Below are positions 45,661 to 56,542 of a stretch of 64,000 nucleotides of DNA, in pieces. A model generated the notes under the pieces. That model searched no databases and was not told the origin of the DNA. It saw only the letters and a program-made list of their open reading frames with translations. Location of the stretch: contig NW_019091570.1 in the NCBI RefSeq assembly GCF_001949145.1, positions 305,777-369,776 of the forward strand, read 5' to 3'. Each line of letters opens with the position of its first letter. Positions within the stretch are counted from its first letter, which is position 1. Made by a program: the position numbers and the translations under genes. Source of the DNA: Acanthaster planci. Taxonomy: Eukaryota; Echinodermata; Asteroidea; Valvatida; Acanthasteridae.

Positions 45661-48600
45661 TATCTGCGCAAAAACTGAATTGAGGGCTTTCTCTTTGTCT
45701 TTAAAATTTGAGTTGTACACCTAGTGATAGATAAACGATTTGCATTGATCTTTTGTTTTCAGCTTGATAGGTTGCTTCGCTCGATCGAGGTCAGTTGCTT
45801 TAAATCCTCTGATCCTCGATTTATAGTGCCCGTAAGCCAACTAACGGCGAGAGGCTCAACTTATTTTGCGACACTGTGAATATCTGATGTTTGTCAGACC
45901 TAAATAATAGCTGTTTATTGAAATGCTGCTTCTGTTCAAATAAGCAACTTTTATACATTTCGTGGGTTAGGTTTTTTTGAGTTTGTCACGCCTTTCGCCT
46001 TCTTTAAATTTGATCAGTGGTTAAGATCGAATACATTTTTGGACGTATGCAAACGACCTCTGAAATTGTCTGACCTCCAAACTCGTCTTTCATTTTCCCG
46101 ATTATTTTTTTGTTTCTAGAGTCGTAAAGTCAATGATTGGGCGGGTAATTGCTAAAGTCAAATAGTAAATGCTTTTTACTCAAGTAGGCGTTTAAATCGT
46201 CAGTTTGAATCTGAACTAACAGAAAATCTGTATCCGTATAAAGTAAATTTACTTTTTCACCAAAATTTGATTTTAGTTCATTGTAGTAGAAATTGTACAT
46301 TAAAGTTTTGGATAGGTCGAGCACGCTTACTCCGCGGTACATTTCCACAAATGAAAGATCGCACTCTTTGAACGGCACAGTTGATTTGTAATTCGGTTTA
46401 AAAGTTAATTTTTTGTACTTATCTGCGTCCTGTAAGTCCCTCAATAAATGGCCATCCATACGATAGTGCACGTTTTCCATAGTCTTGCCAAAAACAGAAT
46501 TATTCATCAATTTGAAGAAATCCTTTTTAAAATCAGACTTGGCCAATTTGCGCAATTTGGTATTTTTATCGATGTAGCTTTTCATCCAAGGCCATTGTTC
46601 AAATGACATGACGCGGTGTACCTCTTCACTGAAGGCCGAGTACAAGGCACTTTTGCAACGTGCGATAATGAACTACGTATTTATGTTTGGTACCTAAAGT
46701 GACCAAGAGTTTGTCTACCGAGGTTACTTGCTCTCTGTTGCTAATTAAATTTTGTTGGTAGCTTAAAAACCATTCATTGGGATTGACATATTTTCGGGTG
46801 CCAGCAGGAAGTCGTTGTGTTTGTCGTGTAGGTGCTTAAGATAGTCTAAAGTCACTTCAAATATGTATCCACGCGTGTCTTCGGCTTGTAACTTAGAGAT
46901 AAACCCGGGAGTAAATTTGTCCAAGCTTTTTAGCCACTGAAACTTACCCACGGGTAGATACTGACTCATTGCTCAGCCGTATAGATTATTCGCATCCAGG
47001 TACATGATGTATGACTCTGGTTGGTTTGTGTCGTATTCAGGTAGGTCCGGGTTTTTGCCTTTGCATATCGCTTTGCACCTACGCTAGAAATTCCCCCACG
47101 TTTGGCCCTTTCAAAAAACAAATGCTTGTCAATGTCGGTTAGTAGTTCCAATTTGACTCCCGAGTATTTTAATAAAGCGTCCCACAACAGGCCCGGTGAT
47201 GTGTAATAGTTAGCTGGGTCAAGGCCGTAGTTCTGTTTACAGAACTGTTTTCAGCTTTTTCGTCCTTTGTTTTGGTTCATTTGGAAATGGGCACTGACAC
47301 TGAGATTCTTTTGTCTTGCCGATAAGCTTTTCACAGATCCAACAGCAATTACAATTTTCATAGATTTTTTGTAACTCAGGTGTCCAAACCAACGGCTCTT
47401 TGTTTTTAAACATTTCATTAATTTGTTCAACTTCTCTGGAAAGCGACTGCACAAATTTAACCGCCGCGTATTTACCTCTATAAATATCGCATGAAGTGCA
47501 AATCCCGTCGCGTCTCACTACCGCGTATGAGTAGCCGCAAGGCTTATGGATTTGTGTTTCGACCGTGTTTGAATCTGTTGGCGGTAATTTTTCTAAAATC
47601 GACTCAAAATCAGCATAAATGACAAAAGGTGCATCTTGTTTGTTCTTGTAATTTTCAAACTTGAGAATATTTTCGCCTTTGGCAGGTAATTCGACTTTAA
47701 AGGTGCCTGCATCTAAACCCTGGTAATCTTCTTTGTGTCTGGTTAGTCTTTCTGCCGTTTGAAAATGTGACAAGCAGTTAAAGCACCAGTGTTTTCGGCC
47801 GTCGTGTTCATTAATATCACCCGTCAACCGAGAAAAGTTTTTAATCCAACAATAGTGACTCTTTTCAACTTGGGTAAAGTAAATATCGGTTCACCTAAGC
47901 ACTTACTTTTGTAAAGAATTAAAGACCGTCTTTTTTGTCGTAACCAAACATGTTAGTTGCTAAGTTGATATATGAGATATGGATGTTGGAAAGCTTATGT
48001 TTGTAAAATTCAGACCGTCTGCTTCTGTGTAAGTCGAGGTGCGCTCGTTATTTATTTTGTAATTTGGATTTGTTTCTAACTGACTTTTAATGTTGCCAGA
48101 ATATAACTTTAAAGCTGCTCTCAGTGCCCATCGGATACACTGCTGGTCATTATTTTGGACGTTTATGATTGCTTTCTTATACGCCAATTGCACTGGAAAT
48201 GGAATATACGTGGCACCCACCGGGTTGTATTTAACCACGTTGATGTAAAAAGCGTCAACTTTATTAAAGATCCATCCCGATCCTTGTTGTGTATGAGCCT
48301 CCACGTCTTCTATCTGTTTTTGCCTCTGTTCAGCGAGTGCCTTTTTCACGTTGGCTTTATTTGCAACTAATTTATTTTTGCTCGGGAAGGTAAATATGCC
48401 AAAGTCATTTTTTTTGGGTTTTTCCAATTTAAACTGCACTTTTAGGGCCGTTTGCAATTTGTAAGAACTAACTTCTTTTAACTTCTCCAATGCTTTCTTC
48501 TCGATGAAAGTCTCATAAAAATCGAAAAAGTGCACGAGGTCGTATTCAAAGAAACAGGGTATCAATTCCCAATTGCGGTAGTTACCCTTAAAGCGCCTCA

Positions 48601-48990
48601 AGTTTCTAATGTCGACTTCCGCAATTTCCTCGGGCTGAGTGTAAGTTTTAATTGCTTCAATAAAGTCTTATTTAACATATCTGTCTTTGTGTGCAAAAGG
48701 AATATTGTGTTCTTGAACCGTTTTCAACAGCTGGCGATATGACTGACGCAGGAGGTACCTAAATTGTTTCTTGTCCATTCATATGGCTTTAAATGAGCTC
48801 GGGTTTGGTGTGAAATTTACGCTTGGGTGCCGGTAATGGAATATTATGCTGCTTGACAAAATCTTCTTGAAAGCCTTCTTAAATTGATTAAAGGTCGATA
48901 GTAGAGGTCTGTCTTTTGGGTTGCTCATGGCTCTATTTATATAAAGGTTTCTAAAATTTTCTCATTTTTTTTATCGACTTCACTTGACAT
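45660..48990 (-). pseudogene. Polinton DNA polymerase B, copy A
   Basis: Family B, protein-primed-type polymerase. From the N-terminus: the ATG near 48988 (MSSEVDKKNEK); a long N-terminal region at 47960-48601 with GSGWIFNKVDAFYINVVKYNP and CIRWALRAALKL; an exonuclease block FVIYADFES (47600-47630) next to Cys pairs (CNCCWICEKL, HWCFNC); palm motif A near 46985 (minus frame NNLYGWAMSQ-like, split); motif B KLMNNSVFGKTMEN near 46490; and motif C YTDTD at 46226-46240 with both Asp intact. The C-terminal end lies near 45690. At least five frame breaks or stops separate these blocks. The segment between the N-terminal and exonuclease blocks is shortened. Confidence 0.85.
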
Positions 48991-49250
48991 GTTTTTTTAT
49001 ATATTGTTAGGTTGTAAACTGTGAGAAGTCACGAGTTCAGGCCGGGCAAGGTGAGACTTGTAGCAAGGGGAAGTCCCTTTTTTGTTTGAGAGTCACGGGG
49101 TAGGTTGTTTGTGCGATCGGTGCAGGCCAACGCACGTCACAAGTTGTTGACAGAAAAGTGCGCCGGGGTCAAAAGGTCAAGAAGAGTGAAGTGGGAAACC
49201 CGGGCGCGGATGGGTGAAAGAGGGTGAAAGGGGGTGAAAGGGGAGGTGCT
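48950..49250 (-). repeat. Polinton terminal inverted repeat, right end of copy A
   Basis: Read on the minus strand it matches the left end of copy B: CCCACTTCACTC, TTGACC.TTTGACCCCGG, AAAAAGGGGA.TTCCCCTTGC, CTTGCCCGGCCT and AAAACATGTC.AGT.AAGTCG, in the same order. Its inner edge includes the first codons of the polymerase gene. The outer border is estimated at about 49250. Confidence 0.8.
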
Positions 49251-49259
49251 CCTAAATTG

Positions 49260-50550
49260 TTTACTTCCTTACTACTACTGGTTCAACCGACACCTTGATA
49301 AGTAGTACAGTCTTCTACAAGATACAAACAGAGAAATGACCAGTCCTTGAACCAAGGCAGGTTCAAGTAAAACAGGTAGATGACAGTCCCCTTGCAGTCT
49401 TAGGTGCCGTTTGGGTTGATTTGCAGGTGGGTAAAACCATGCACTCAGTCAAGGCAGTCTTCATAGAAATGAAGCTCCAGGGTGTTTTGGGTATGGATTT
49501 CCTTTTGCCTGTAGGCGGGTATTTGGAATTCCACACTCAAGAGTGGAGAGTGAATGGAGAAAGAATTAAGTGCACCAGCAATGCTGGAGAGCCCTCTGTT
49601 GGAAGAGTAGTGATGACAGAAACCATATTATTCCCCCTGGGCATGAGGCTGTGGTGCCAGGCAAGATAGTTTGGAAAAAGCAGGGGCTGGAAGGTCCAGC
49701 TGCAGTAGAGCCTCGTGAAGGAGGTGGAGATTTGGCCAAGAAAGGTCTAGTACTGGCCAGATCGCTGGTAGAGACAGGGAACGAGACTGTTCCTTTGCAG
49801 GTATTGAACCCAAGAAAGGGACTGTTGTGGAAATGGTCACTGCGGTAGAGCCCAAGGCAGTCCACATTATAATGGACAAGCCTACAGATTCAAGGCAGAG
49901 TACTCGCCAGAGTACTTGCAAGACCTGTACAATAGGAGTGTTTCTACTCTAGAGGGGCAGTGCCAAAGAGAAGTAGAGAAACTTTTGGTAGACTTTCAAG
50001 ATGTTTTCTCATCTGGTGACCATGACATTGGCAGAACTGATGTCGTTAAGCAAGACTGGTGATGCAAGACCCATAAAAGAGAAGCACAGATGCCAATCTT
50101 ATAACCAGGAAGAAATCCAGAGGCAGGCCACTGACCTGGAGGAACGAGGTATGATAGAACCCTTGGACAGTCCTTGGACAGCCAATGCCATCTTTGTGAC
50201 GAAGAAAGATTGGACAAAGCATTTCTGTGTAGATTATAGAAAGTTAAATGCTATCACCATTAAAGATGCATACCGAGTTCCACTCATTGATGAGACAAGG
50301 CCATTGATGATGAGGCCAGTCAGAAATCCATGTTCGTGGTGAGAAATGGGCTGCGCAGATGGAAATGCGTGCCCAGCTTCCTTTGAAAGACTTATGGAGA
50401 AGGTCATGGCCGGGCTACAGTGGGAAATCCTAGATGACATGATCGTCTTTGCTGAGACAGAGGCTCAGACAGTACAATGTCTGATAGTGGTACTAGTGAG
50501 GTTGAGAGAGGGAGGGCTTAAACTCAAACCAAGTAAATGCCAACCATGAT
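49260..50550 (+). pseudogene. Ty3/gypsy pol fragment between the Polinton copies
   Basis: Protease end block LQGVLGMDFLLPVGG at about 49470-49515. Linker and RT blocks follow: LEERGMIEPLDSPWTANAI and HFCVDYRKLNAITI near 50140-50250. The middle of RT is then deleted, resuming with CPASFERLMEKVM and LDDMIVFAET (YxDD region, Tyr missing) near 50370-50455 and LKPSKC. It is a third gypsy lineage, different from the two in the intron. Confidence 0.75.
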
Positions 50551-51302
50551 GCAAATTTCTCTTTTAAAAATCTGGCCCTCTCTGCCACCAGGATTCCAAT
50601 GTTAATCTATACCCCAGGGAAGGCGTCCTTATCTACTATCAATTACTCCATCCATCAACACACTGGTGGCCAGTCCGACCTTCTGCCGGATCTACTTTTC
50701 CACAACTGCCACACGCAACCAATGTGGGGACTGTCTTATTTCATCTGTACACGCAGTTGAACATTGTGCATGGTGTGTACATGTACACTGTGGTTGGGCT
50801 TACATATACTACACAGCAATGCTCAGTACATTGAGTATGTTCCATTGAGTTTGAAGTGTAGTCTCCTCTGATAGAAAAGTACATATTGATTGAATGGACT
50901 GAATTGAAAAACAAAAGACAAAAACAGGTAGAAGGCAACCTGATATTTATAAGCCGGTGCACAGGTTTTAAAGAACAAATTTCGAGGACAGAGAATAGTA
51001 TTTTTATATCAGTAAATTATTTTTCGGTGGATCACAGATTTTTACAAATAAAAAACTATTTTTTTCTATTTTTGAATCTGAATGGTTGACTGATGTGAGT
51101 ACCAACTGAAAAATAATAAACACTTTAATTCCCTTAGCCCATGACCAATCACATTGACCCTGGTTCCTGTATGTACAGCATCAGGAGCGCTTGTAAAGTC
51201 CAGCACCCAATAGAGGGAAGTATAGTCTACCAATGAGTTAAAGTATTCCCTCCTGATGATTAACATGTGAGCAAATGTGGCCAAAAGGGGTTATGTTGAA
51301 CC
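50551..51302. other. no gene recognised
   Basis: AT-rich sequence without supported features. Confidence 0.5.
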
Positions 51303-51361
51303 TTAACTCTAACGGTCCTCAGTCCTCCAACAGGTGAAGGATTGAGGACTGTTGGGGTTAA
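51303..51361. repeat. 59-bp TTAA-ended hairpin
   Basis: TTAACTCTAACGGTCCTCAG at 51303 pairs with the inverted end at 51361 (TTAACCCCAACAGTCCTCAA), with a loop of about 11 bases. Four or five mismatches occur in a stem of 24. It may be a tiny relic of a TTAA MITE consisting of only the two termini. Confidence 0.7.
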
Positions 51362-51719
51362 AGATTAGGCCTCTGATAATGCACGTCGGTGGGAATGGAG
51401 TGAAATAAAACATAGGCCTTTCAAATTAAAACAAAATTGTTTTGTTTGTGGACTTTACAAGGTGTCCTTACAGAGCAGCTGAAATGTTTATAAGATAAAA
51501 GAGTATTGCTTTATAGAACTACTTGTAAAATAAGCTACCAACATTTCTTAATATTGTTTGTGTCTAACAACTTGTGAAAACTCACAAAGGCATTTAAGTG
51601 TATGAAATAGACCATGGAGGAATGTTTTACTTCCACCTTGAATTGACAAAACATCAATATGGCTGCCTAAAATAGAGATCATTTTGTTGAAGAAGTGTTC
51701 TGACAGCGAAATTTAGTGC
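51362..51719. other. no gene recognised
   Basis: No supported feature. Confidence 0.5.
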
Positions 51720-52020
51720 ATACCTTTATCTGCCTTCTCAATTATGAAGCAGAATTATGACAATGATGTTAAGTGCACACTTTGATCCGCTCTTCCAATA
51801 AGGGGCCGAATTCCGACAATGAAGTTGAGTTTGTGCTATGATCTGCCCTCCCAATTTGGGGGCAGAATTCCAGCAACAAATTAAGTGCATACTATGATCT
51901 GCCCTCCCAGTAAGGGGGCAGAATTCTGACATCGAAGTTTAGTGCATACAATGATCCACCCTCTCAATAAGGAGGCAGAATTCCAACAACAAAGTTACTG
52001 TACTTTGATCCTGCACTCAC
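51720..52020. repeat. 56-bp tandem repeat array with internal dyad
   Basis: Five to six units of 54-57 bp (unit starts near 51728, 51785, 51841, 51897, 51954, 52008). The middle units contain CTGCCCTCCC...GGGGGCAGA, an inverted repeat that can fold. Units differ by about 10-25 per cent. Confidence 0.85.
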
Positions 52021-52330
52021 ATACCCAATGTATTTGCCAATGTCAGCGCCATCTACGTCCACGAGAAAATATAGTCCGACTTTAGTTGTGATCAATGGCC
52101 TGTAAGATTCCTTGAGGATTTGTGAATGATTTAAACATCAATTTTTCGTATACCTCAGTTTCATTTTATGATATATTGCGTGAAACACCTTCTAAGGCAT
52201 AGTATTATACTCAGACTCACTAATGACTGGAAACTGACAACTGACTCATGTGAATGTGCCATAGTCATATTTTTCTTTATTCAACCAAATGTGCCGGTTA
52301 CCGAAATTTAGCAAAGCCGGACACGGAATC
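52021..52330. other. no gene recognised
   Basis: No supported feature. Confidence 0.5.
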
Positions 52331-52625
52331 AAATTTTTGTTGGTGCACCAGACCCAGACCTAAGTTATAACCAACAAATGAAGTGGGGTACCCCTTACTA
52401 GTTTCAGCAGGTGCACCTGACTGAGGCCTGAATACTAGAGCAAATTTCCACTACCAGCTAAACTCAGCGGGTGCACGAGACCCAGACCTAAGTTATAACC
52501 AACAAATGAAGTGGGGTACCCCTTACTAGTTTCAGCGGGTGCACCTGACTGAGGCCTGAATACTAGAGCAAATTTCCACTACCAGCTAAACTCAGCGGGT
52601 GCACGAGACCCAGACCCGAGTTATA
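52331..52625. repeat. 128-bp tandem repeat array
   Basis: GTGCAC-led units start at 52343, 52471 and 52599 (partial), period 128, almost identical. Each unit holds two related halves of about 68 and 60 bp, each opening with CAGCGGGTGCACNNGAC-like sequence. Confidence 0.9.
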
Positions 52626-53329
52626 AGATAAACTACATTACATTAAATGCAAAAGGGGAAGGAAATACATACATATAAAGTTTACAAGTCGGAGTGCAGG
52701 TGTGTTCCCATCAATGTTGAACATTTGGTCAGGAGCATAGCCTTTTGAAACATGCCAGCGCTATGGTTACTGCACTTTCACAATGTTTAACAAACAAAAA
52801 TGTAGGCTTTATTGGCTAGCTGTCTGCCTGAAAAATGCCAACTGCGCTAAGCGCGCCTACCAAAGACAGACAGCAAAACCCAGAACCAACATTTAAGAAA
52901 CATGAATTAAACTAGAATATTTATGCATGTGGGACAAAATGCACTGATATAAATTCTCTGCAAAAAGCTGTGTTCCCCTTATGGAAAGGTGGACACGGTC
53001 ATAGCGAGACAATGACAAGTCATTCCATACAAACTGAGGGTGATGGAGACAAGAAGCCAAAGGCAAGGCTGCACATCGTGATTTGGCCCAACGATTGATT
53101 ATGCGCCGTTTGCGTTCAACGGCTGGCTGAAAGCGAGCACCAAAGTAGAAAATGCGAGGCAGAATTTCGACTATACAAAGACTGTTGAGGGGAACAAAGC
53201 GGCAGAATCGCACAAAAATACTGCAATTTTTTGGCAAAGACCATACTCATCAATGGTTGTAAGATTTTGTGCCTAAATGTACTATAAGAAAGGCTGTTGG
53301 AGGCTGAGTAGTAGGTAGAAGAGAGTTCA
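52626..53329. other. no gene recognised; left flank of copy B
   Basis: No supported feature. The 114-codon minus-strand ORF at 52893-53237 has no signature. Confidence 0.5.
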
Positions 53330-53725
53330 GGCCCAACTCCTTTTCCACTCTGCTTCCACGCTTCACTGCCCACAGACCCATTCACTCCAGCGCCGGGACT
53401 TCCCACTTCACTCACCTTGACCTTTGACCCCAGTGCTTCCACAACTCACACACTTCACTCGCGCACACGTCACTCGTCCACACAGACCACTTCACTCACC
53501 TCGACCTTTGACCCCGGCACTTTTTGTAAACAAATCGAAGCTCTCATACAAAAAAAGGGGAATTCCCCTTGCTTCCCCAACCGCTACAAGCCTCGACTTG
53601 CCCGGCCTATTTATAATATTTTTATGCAGCTCTGTTTGCGACCGCCTTAAATAAATGGACTATTGATAAAAAACATGTCGAGTCAAGTCGCTACAAAAAA
53701 ATGAGAAAAATTTTAAAGATCTACG
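53330..53725 (+). repeat. Polinton terminal inverted repeat, left end of copy B
   Basis: Matches the inverted right end of copy A. It carries an internal direct duplication of a block with CTTCACTCACC and GACCTTTGACCCC (53405-53430 and 53489-53515) that copy A has once, with a CACTCG/CACACG-rich stretch between. The inner edge has an ATG with SSQV codons like the start of the polymerase in copy A, followed by a stop. Confidence 0.8.
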
Positions 53726-53738
53726 TAAAAATAGAAAG

Positions 53739-54182
53739 ATGGAAAAACCAAGCGAGAAAAAACTAAAAGACAACGTCAATTGTCACTTTTGCACCAAGTG
53801 TACCAATTGTTTTGATTGTGAATCCTGTCAGAAATGTGTCAGTTGTTGGGAGTGTGAATCTTGTAAAAATTGTACTGAGTGCATCGGTTTCTCTTACTGC
53901 ACTTATTGCATCAATTGCATGGATTTGAGACACAACAAGTTTTTAATATCCATTGGTGATCAAAATGACGGGGATTATAAAAGACTTAAAATAATTACAC
54001 CAAATGACCCCATACCCAAAGTACAGAATGAATTGGACATTGAGCTGAGGAAAATAGGGTTCATGATTGATGGAAGTACATGTAGGTATACGATCTCAAG
54101 AAACAGGTTTACAATCTCAGTCAGCAGCAGGCTTACCTCCAGGTTATATCGAATATCTGATGGCCCTCGAGGACGAAAGTAG
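53739..54182 (+). CDS. Cys-rich CxxC-repeat protein
   Basis: 147 codons. Residues 14-67 hold a dense run of Cys at CxxC spacing (about 20 Cys; CHFCTKCTNCFDCESC and similar), which could bind several zinc ions or form a knuckle ladder. The C-terminal 80 residues are an ordinary soluble domain (KNELDIELRKIGF-like, then Ser/Arg-rich). It is the first gene after the terminal repeat and is intact. No match in copy A, whose left end is gone. Similar CxxC ladders occur in some large DNA viruses. Function unknown; not called a toxin or effector. Confidence 0.6.
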   Translation: MEKPSEKKLKDNVNCHFCTKCTNCFDCESCQKCVSCWECESCKNCTECIGFSYCTYCINCMDLRHNKFLISIGDQNDGDYKRLKIITPNDPIPKVQNELDIELRKIGFMIDGSTCRYTISRNRFTISVSSRLTSRLYRISDGPRGRK

Positions 54183-54267
54183 AAATTTTAGACGCCAAGG
54201 ATTTTAAAAGCATGGTTAAAAACCCCCTATTTAACTGCCTGAAATAAATGAGCTATTAATAAAAACC

Positions 54268-54525
54268 ATGTCTAACCAAACCTGCAAAAGCGAGTATTTA
54301 CCCATGGACGAACAAAACTTAATCCATTTTTTTAGCCAAATGTTACCCTGTGTGAAGAACAAAAAAAGAAGAAGAAGAACCCACCTGTTCTCACGACGAC
54401 AAATAATAGGAGATTACAAACTCGTATGCCGCGATTGTGGATTAGTGATAACTCGCATTTATTCAGACAAAGTGGACAGTGGGTGGGCGGTAAATATAAC
54501 CAGCATTTTGTTTCAAAAAAAATAA
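54268..54525 (+). CDS. small zinc-ribbon-like protein
   Basis: 85 codons with a basic patch (KNKKRRRRTHLFSRR) and one CRDC motif near the C-terminus (YKLVCRDCGLVITRIY), which looks like half of a zinc ribbon. The second Cys pair is not seen, so the protein may be truncated by a frame break near 54520. No named family. Confidence 0.4.
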   Translation: MSNQTCKSEYLPMDEQNLIHFFSQMLPCVKNKKRRRRTHLFSRRQIIGDYKLVCRDCGLVITRIYSDKVDSGWAVNITSILFQKK

Positions 54526-54559
54526 AATCAACTCGGGTAAAACTTTTTTATTAAACGTT

Positions 54560-54775
54560 CAATTGACGTGTGACTTAGCAGGCGTCATAGAATAATTAAA
54601 CCGAGTTTTAGCGGGTATGATCTCCAGAGGCAAACCACTGAAGGCCTTAATCGCCGTCTTATACCAAGACGTAACTGGGGAAGCTGAATCAACCGTTAAA
54701 GACCTATTTCAAGTCTGAGATAAGCACTGGGACAATGCCCTCGATAAATTTAAACTTGTCAAACAAGATTTTTAA
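54560..54775 (+). pseudogene. small degenerate ORF
   Basis: Frame MISRGKPLKALIAVLYQDVTG is followed by a stop after LFQV and then DKHWDNALDKFKLV. Position and codon use suggest a former small gene of the element; unidentified. Confidence 0.35.
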
Positions 54776-54793
54776 AAACCTGTTTATAATAAA

Positions 54794-55530
54794 ATGGAGA
54801 CTCACACTTTTCACTTGACCGAAAATCCACAGACGTTTGAATTGAAAGACGAGATCAACAACACTAAAGGCGACAACGTTGTCAGAGTAAAAAATATTAA
54901 GTTTAAAGCTGGGTTTTTTAAGGTAACAAATGCTCCTGAAATTGAGTGGGATGCAAACTTGGACAGTAGGCCTGCGGGGGTCAGTGGCGAAATACTGCCT
55001 GGAATACCTTCAGAGGAAAGAAGGGAAGTAGCCCCAAATTCCAAATTAATAAAAACAGCTAAAACCAGATTGATTCAAACAAATAAAAGAGGTCCTTTAG
55101 CAGAAGAAATCAGAATCGACACTGATGAAATTGAGCAGCTAAACCAAGAAATCACAACTTTAGAAGCGCAGTTAAACCAAAGACAACCGTTAGAAATGCG
55201 GGCTTGTTTAGCTTATGATATCGAATTAAAAAAAATCAATCAGTTTCATTGCTTGAGGGGCAGAAACAAGCCTTGCATGAAATTTATGAAGGGAATCCGC
55301 CAACTCGACCTATAACAAACTCCCCCATACAACCCACAAGACCCAGAAGAGAAATAACTAAAAGACTTATTTTGACGAGGCTAACAGAACCTATATACGA
55401 TAGACTTCATCCTCGAAGCTCATCTCAACCATTACCCGGGGGTCAAAGAGGAAGCATCATGGTGTCTCCCGGTTATTATAACACGGACTGGTTTGAGTTT
55501 TTGTTAAACTTGATCCCTGTCTTTTAAGGT
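54794..55530 (+). pseudogene. coiled-coil element protein (frameshifted)
   Basis: The N-terminal 140 residues read METHTFHLTENPQTFELKDE, with a Glu/Gln-rich coiled-coil segment (IEQLNQEITTLEAQLNQRQ) at about 116-135. The 54794 frame breaks near 55220 and continues in the next frame with LEGQKQALHEIYEGN, a Pro-rich segment and YNTDWFEFLLNL, to 55527. The end of this gene lies in a stretch duplicated downstream. Function unknown. Confidence 0.55.
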
Positions 55531-56250
55531 TCACTCAGAATCTAAAAGGGTGACTTTAGCCACTACGGACCCCAACCTCAAGTTGCAACTAAATATAGAA
55601 GTGTCTAAGCTGTTGAACTTACCGAAAATCAAACTTTTACCCAACGTTATTTATGAAGGCAAGTATTATTTAAACCCCTTGAAACTCGCGTTTATTCATT
55701 GCAAACAGTTGACAACTTTTATAACAGACAGTCTTTAGACTTGCTAGATGTGATAGCTACTGAGCCTTGCAACTCAACACCCGAGATGTGTAAAATGCTT
55801 AAAAAGTTGATAGACAGAAAAACGAGCAAGGTGAGCTCTTGAATAATATCGGCAAAATTTCAATAGAGTTAGACTTTTTTTGTCTAAAGACAACCGTTAG
55901 AAACGCGGGCTTGTTTAGCTTATGATATCGACAATAAAAATCAATCAGTTTCATTGCTTGAGGGGCAGAAACAAGCCTTGCATGAAATTTATGAAGGGAA
56001 TCCGCCAACTCGACCTATAACAAACTCCCCCATACAACCCACAAGACCCAGAAGAGAAATAACTAAAAGACTTATTTTGACGGGCTAACAGAACCTATAT
56101 ACGATAGACTTCATCCTCGAAGCTCATCTCAACCATTACCAACTCAACACCCGAGATGTGCAAAATGCCTAAAAAGTTGATAGACAGAAAAAAGAGCGAG
56201 GTGAGCTCTTGAATGATATTGGCAAAATTTTAATCGAGTTAGACATTTTT
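55181..56250 (+). repeat. direct segmental duplication, second copy with internal deletion
   Basis: 55181-55438 recurs at 55888-56141, and 55765-55870 recurs at about 56140-56245, both in the same order. The second copy lacks the segment equal to 55439-55764. Both copies are 95 per cent or more alike by eye, so the duplication is recent relative to the A/B split. Confidence 0.9.
55540..55880 (+). pseudogene. small element ORF
   Basis: Frame reads TLATTDPNLKLQLNIEVSKLL, then YEGKYYLNPLKLAF (55550-55738). It continues after frame changes with ATEPCNSTPEMCKMLKKLIDRK to 55840. No family recognised. Confidence 0.4.
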
Positions 56251-56254
56251 TTAA

Positions 56255-56405
56255 AAATTAGGTCAAATACGACGACAAAATTGAAAGAAAGTAAATTGAC
56301 GAGTAAAGAAGAATTTTAACGACAAGCCAGTGAAAGAGCGGAAGCGCTAGCCAATGAAAGGATGGCAGTTTTTAAAAAAGATCTTATGAAAAAACTTGGC
56401 GAATA
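56255..56405 (+). pseudogene. C-terminal remnant of the copy-A membrane gene homologue
   Basis: Reads TKLKESKLTSKEEF, a stop, then RQASERAEALANERMAVF and KDLMKKLGE, aligning with the last 45 residues of 41413-42072. The rest of that gene is missing in copy B. Confidence 0.65.
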
Positions 56406-56542
56406 ACTTTGCACAAGTCAGTCAAGTACGAGGACCCGCCCCGTCGTACCGAGACGTAAAACCCTAAGCCCGATCTTGAACAATCAATAAACCAATCCCA
56501 AGATTCGTTGCAATATGCCAAAATGCCTTTAAACTTTGTAGT

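Larger units (their letters stand above)
41405..49250 (+). mobile_element. Polinton/Maverick-like element, copy A (left-truncated)
   Basis: Holds, left to right, an alpha-helical membrane gene, an unknown conserved gene, several minus-strand small genes, an HNH-like zinc protein, a small membrane gene, a retroviral-type integrase and a minus-strand DNA polymerase B. It ends in a terminal inverted repeat at about 48950-49250 that matches the left end of copy B. PolB plus this integrase type defines Polintons/adintoviruses. The left end starts inside a gene (no ATG, no terminal repeat). The ATPase and capsid-like genes of copy B are absent between the HNH and integrase genes. All long genes are broken. 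Confidence 0.8.

Noticed and set aside
51720-52625. CRISPR-like array
   Set aside because: Units touch without unique spacers and the genome is eukaryotic; these are minisatellites.
53417-53654. two 76-77-codon ORFs in the terminal repeat
   Set aside because: His/Thr/Arg-rich translations of the repeat itself; both frames open by composition.
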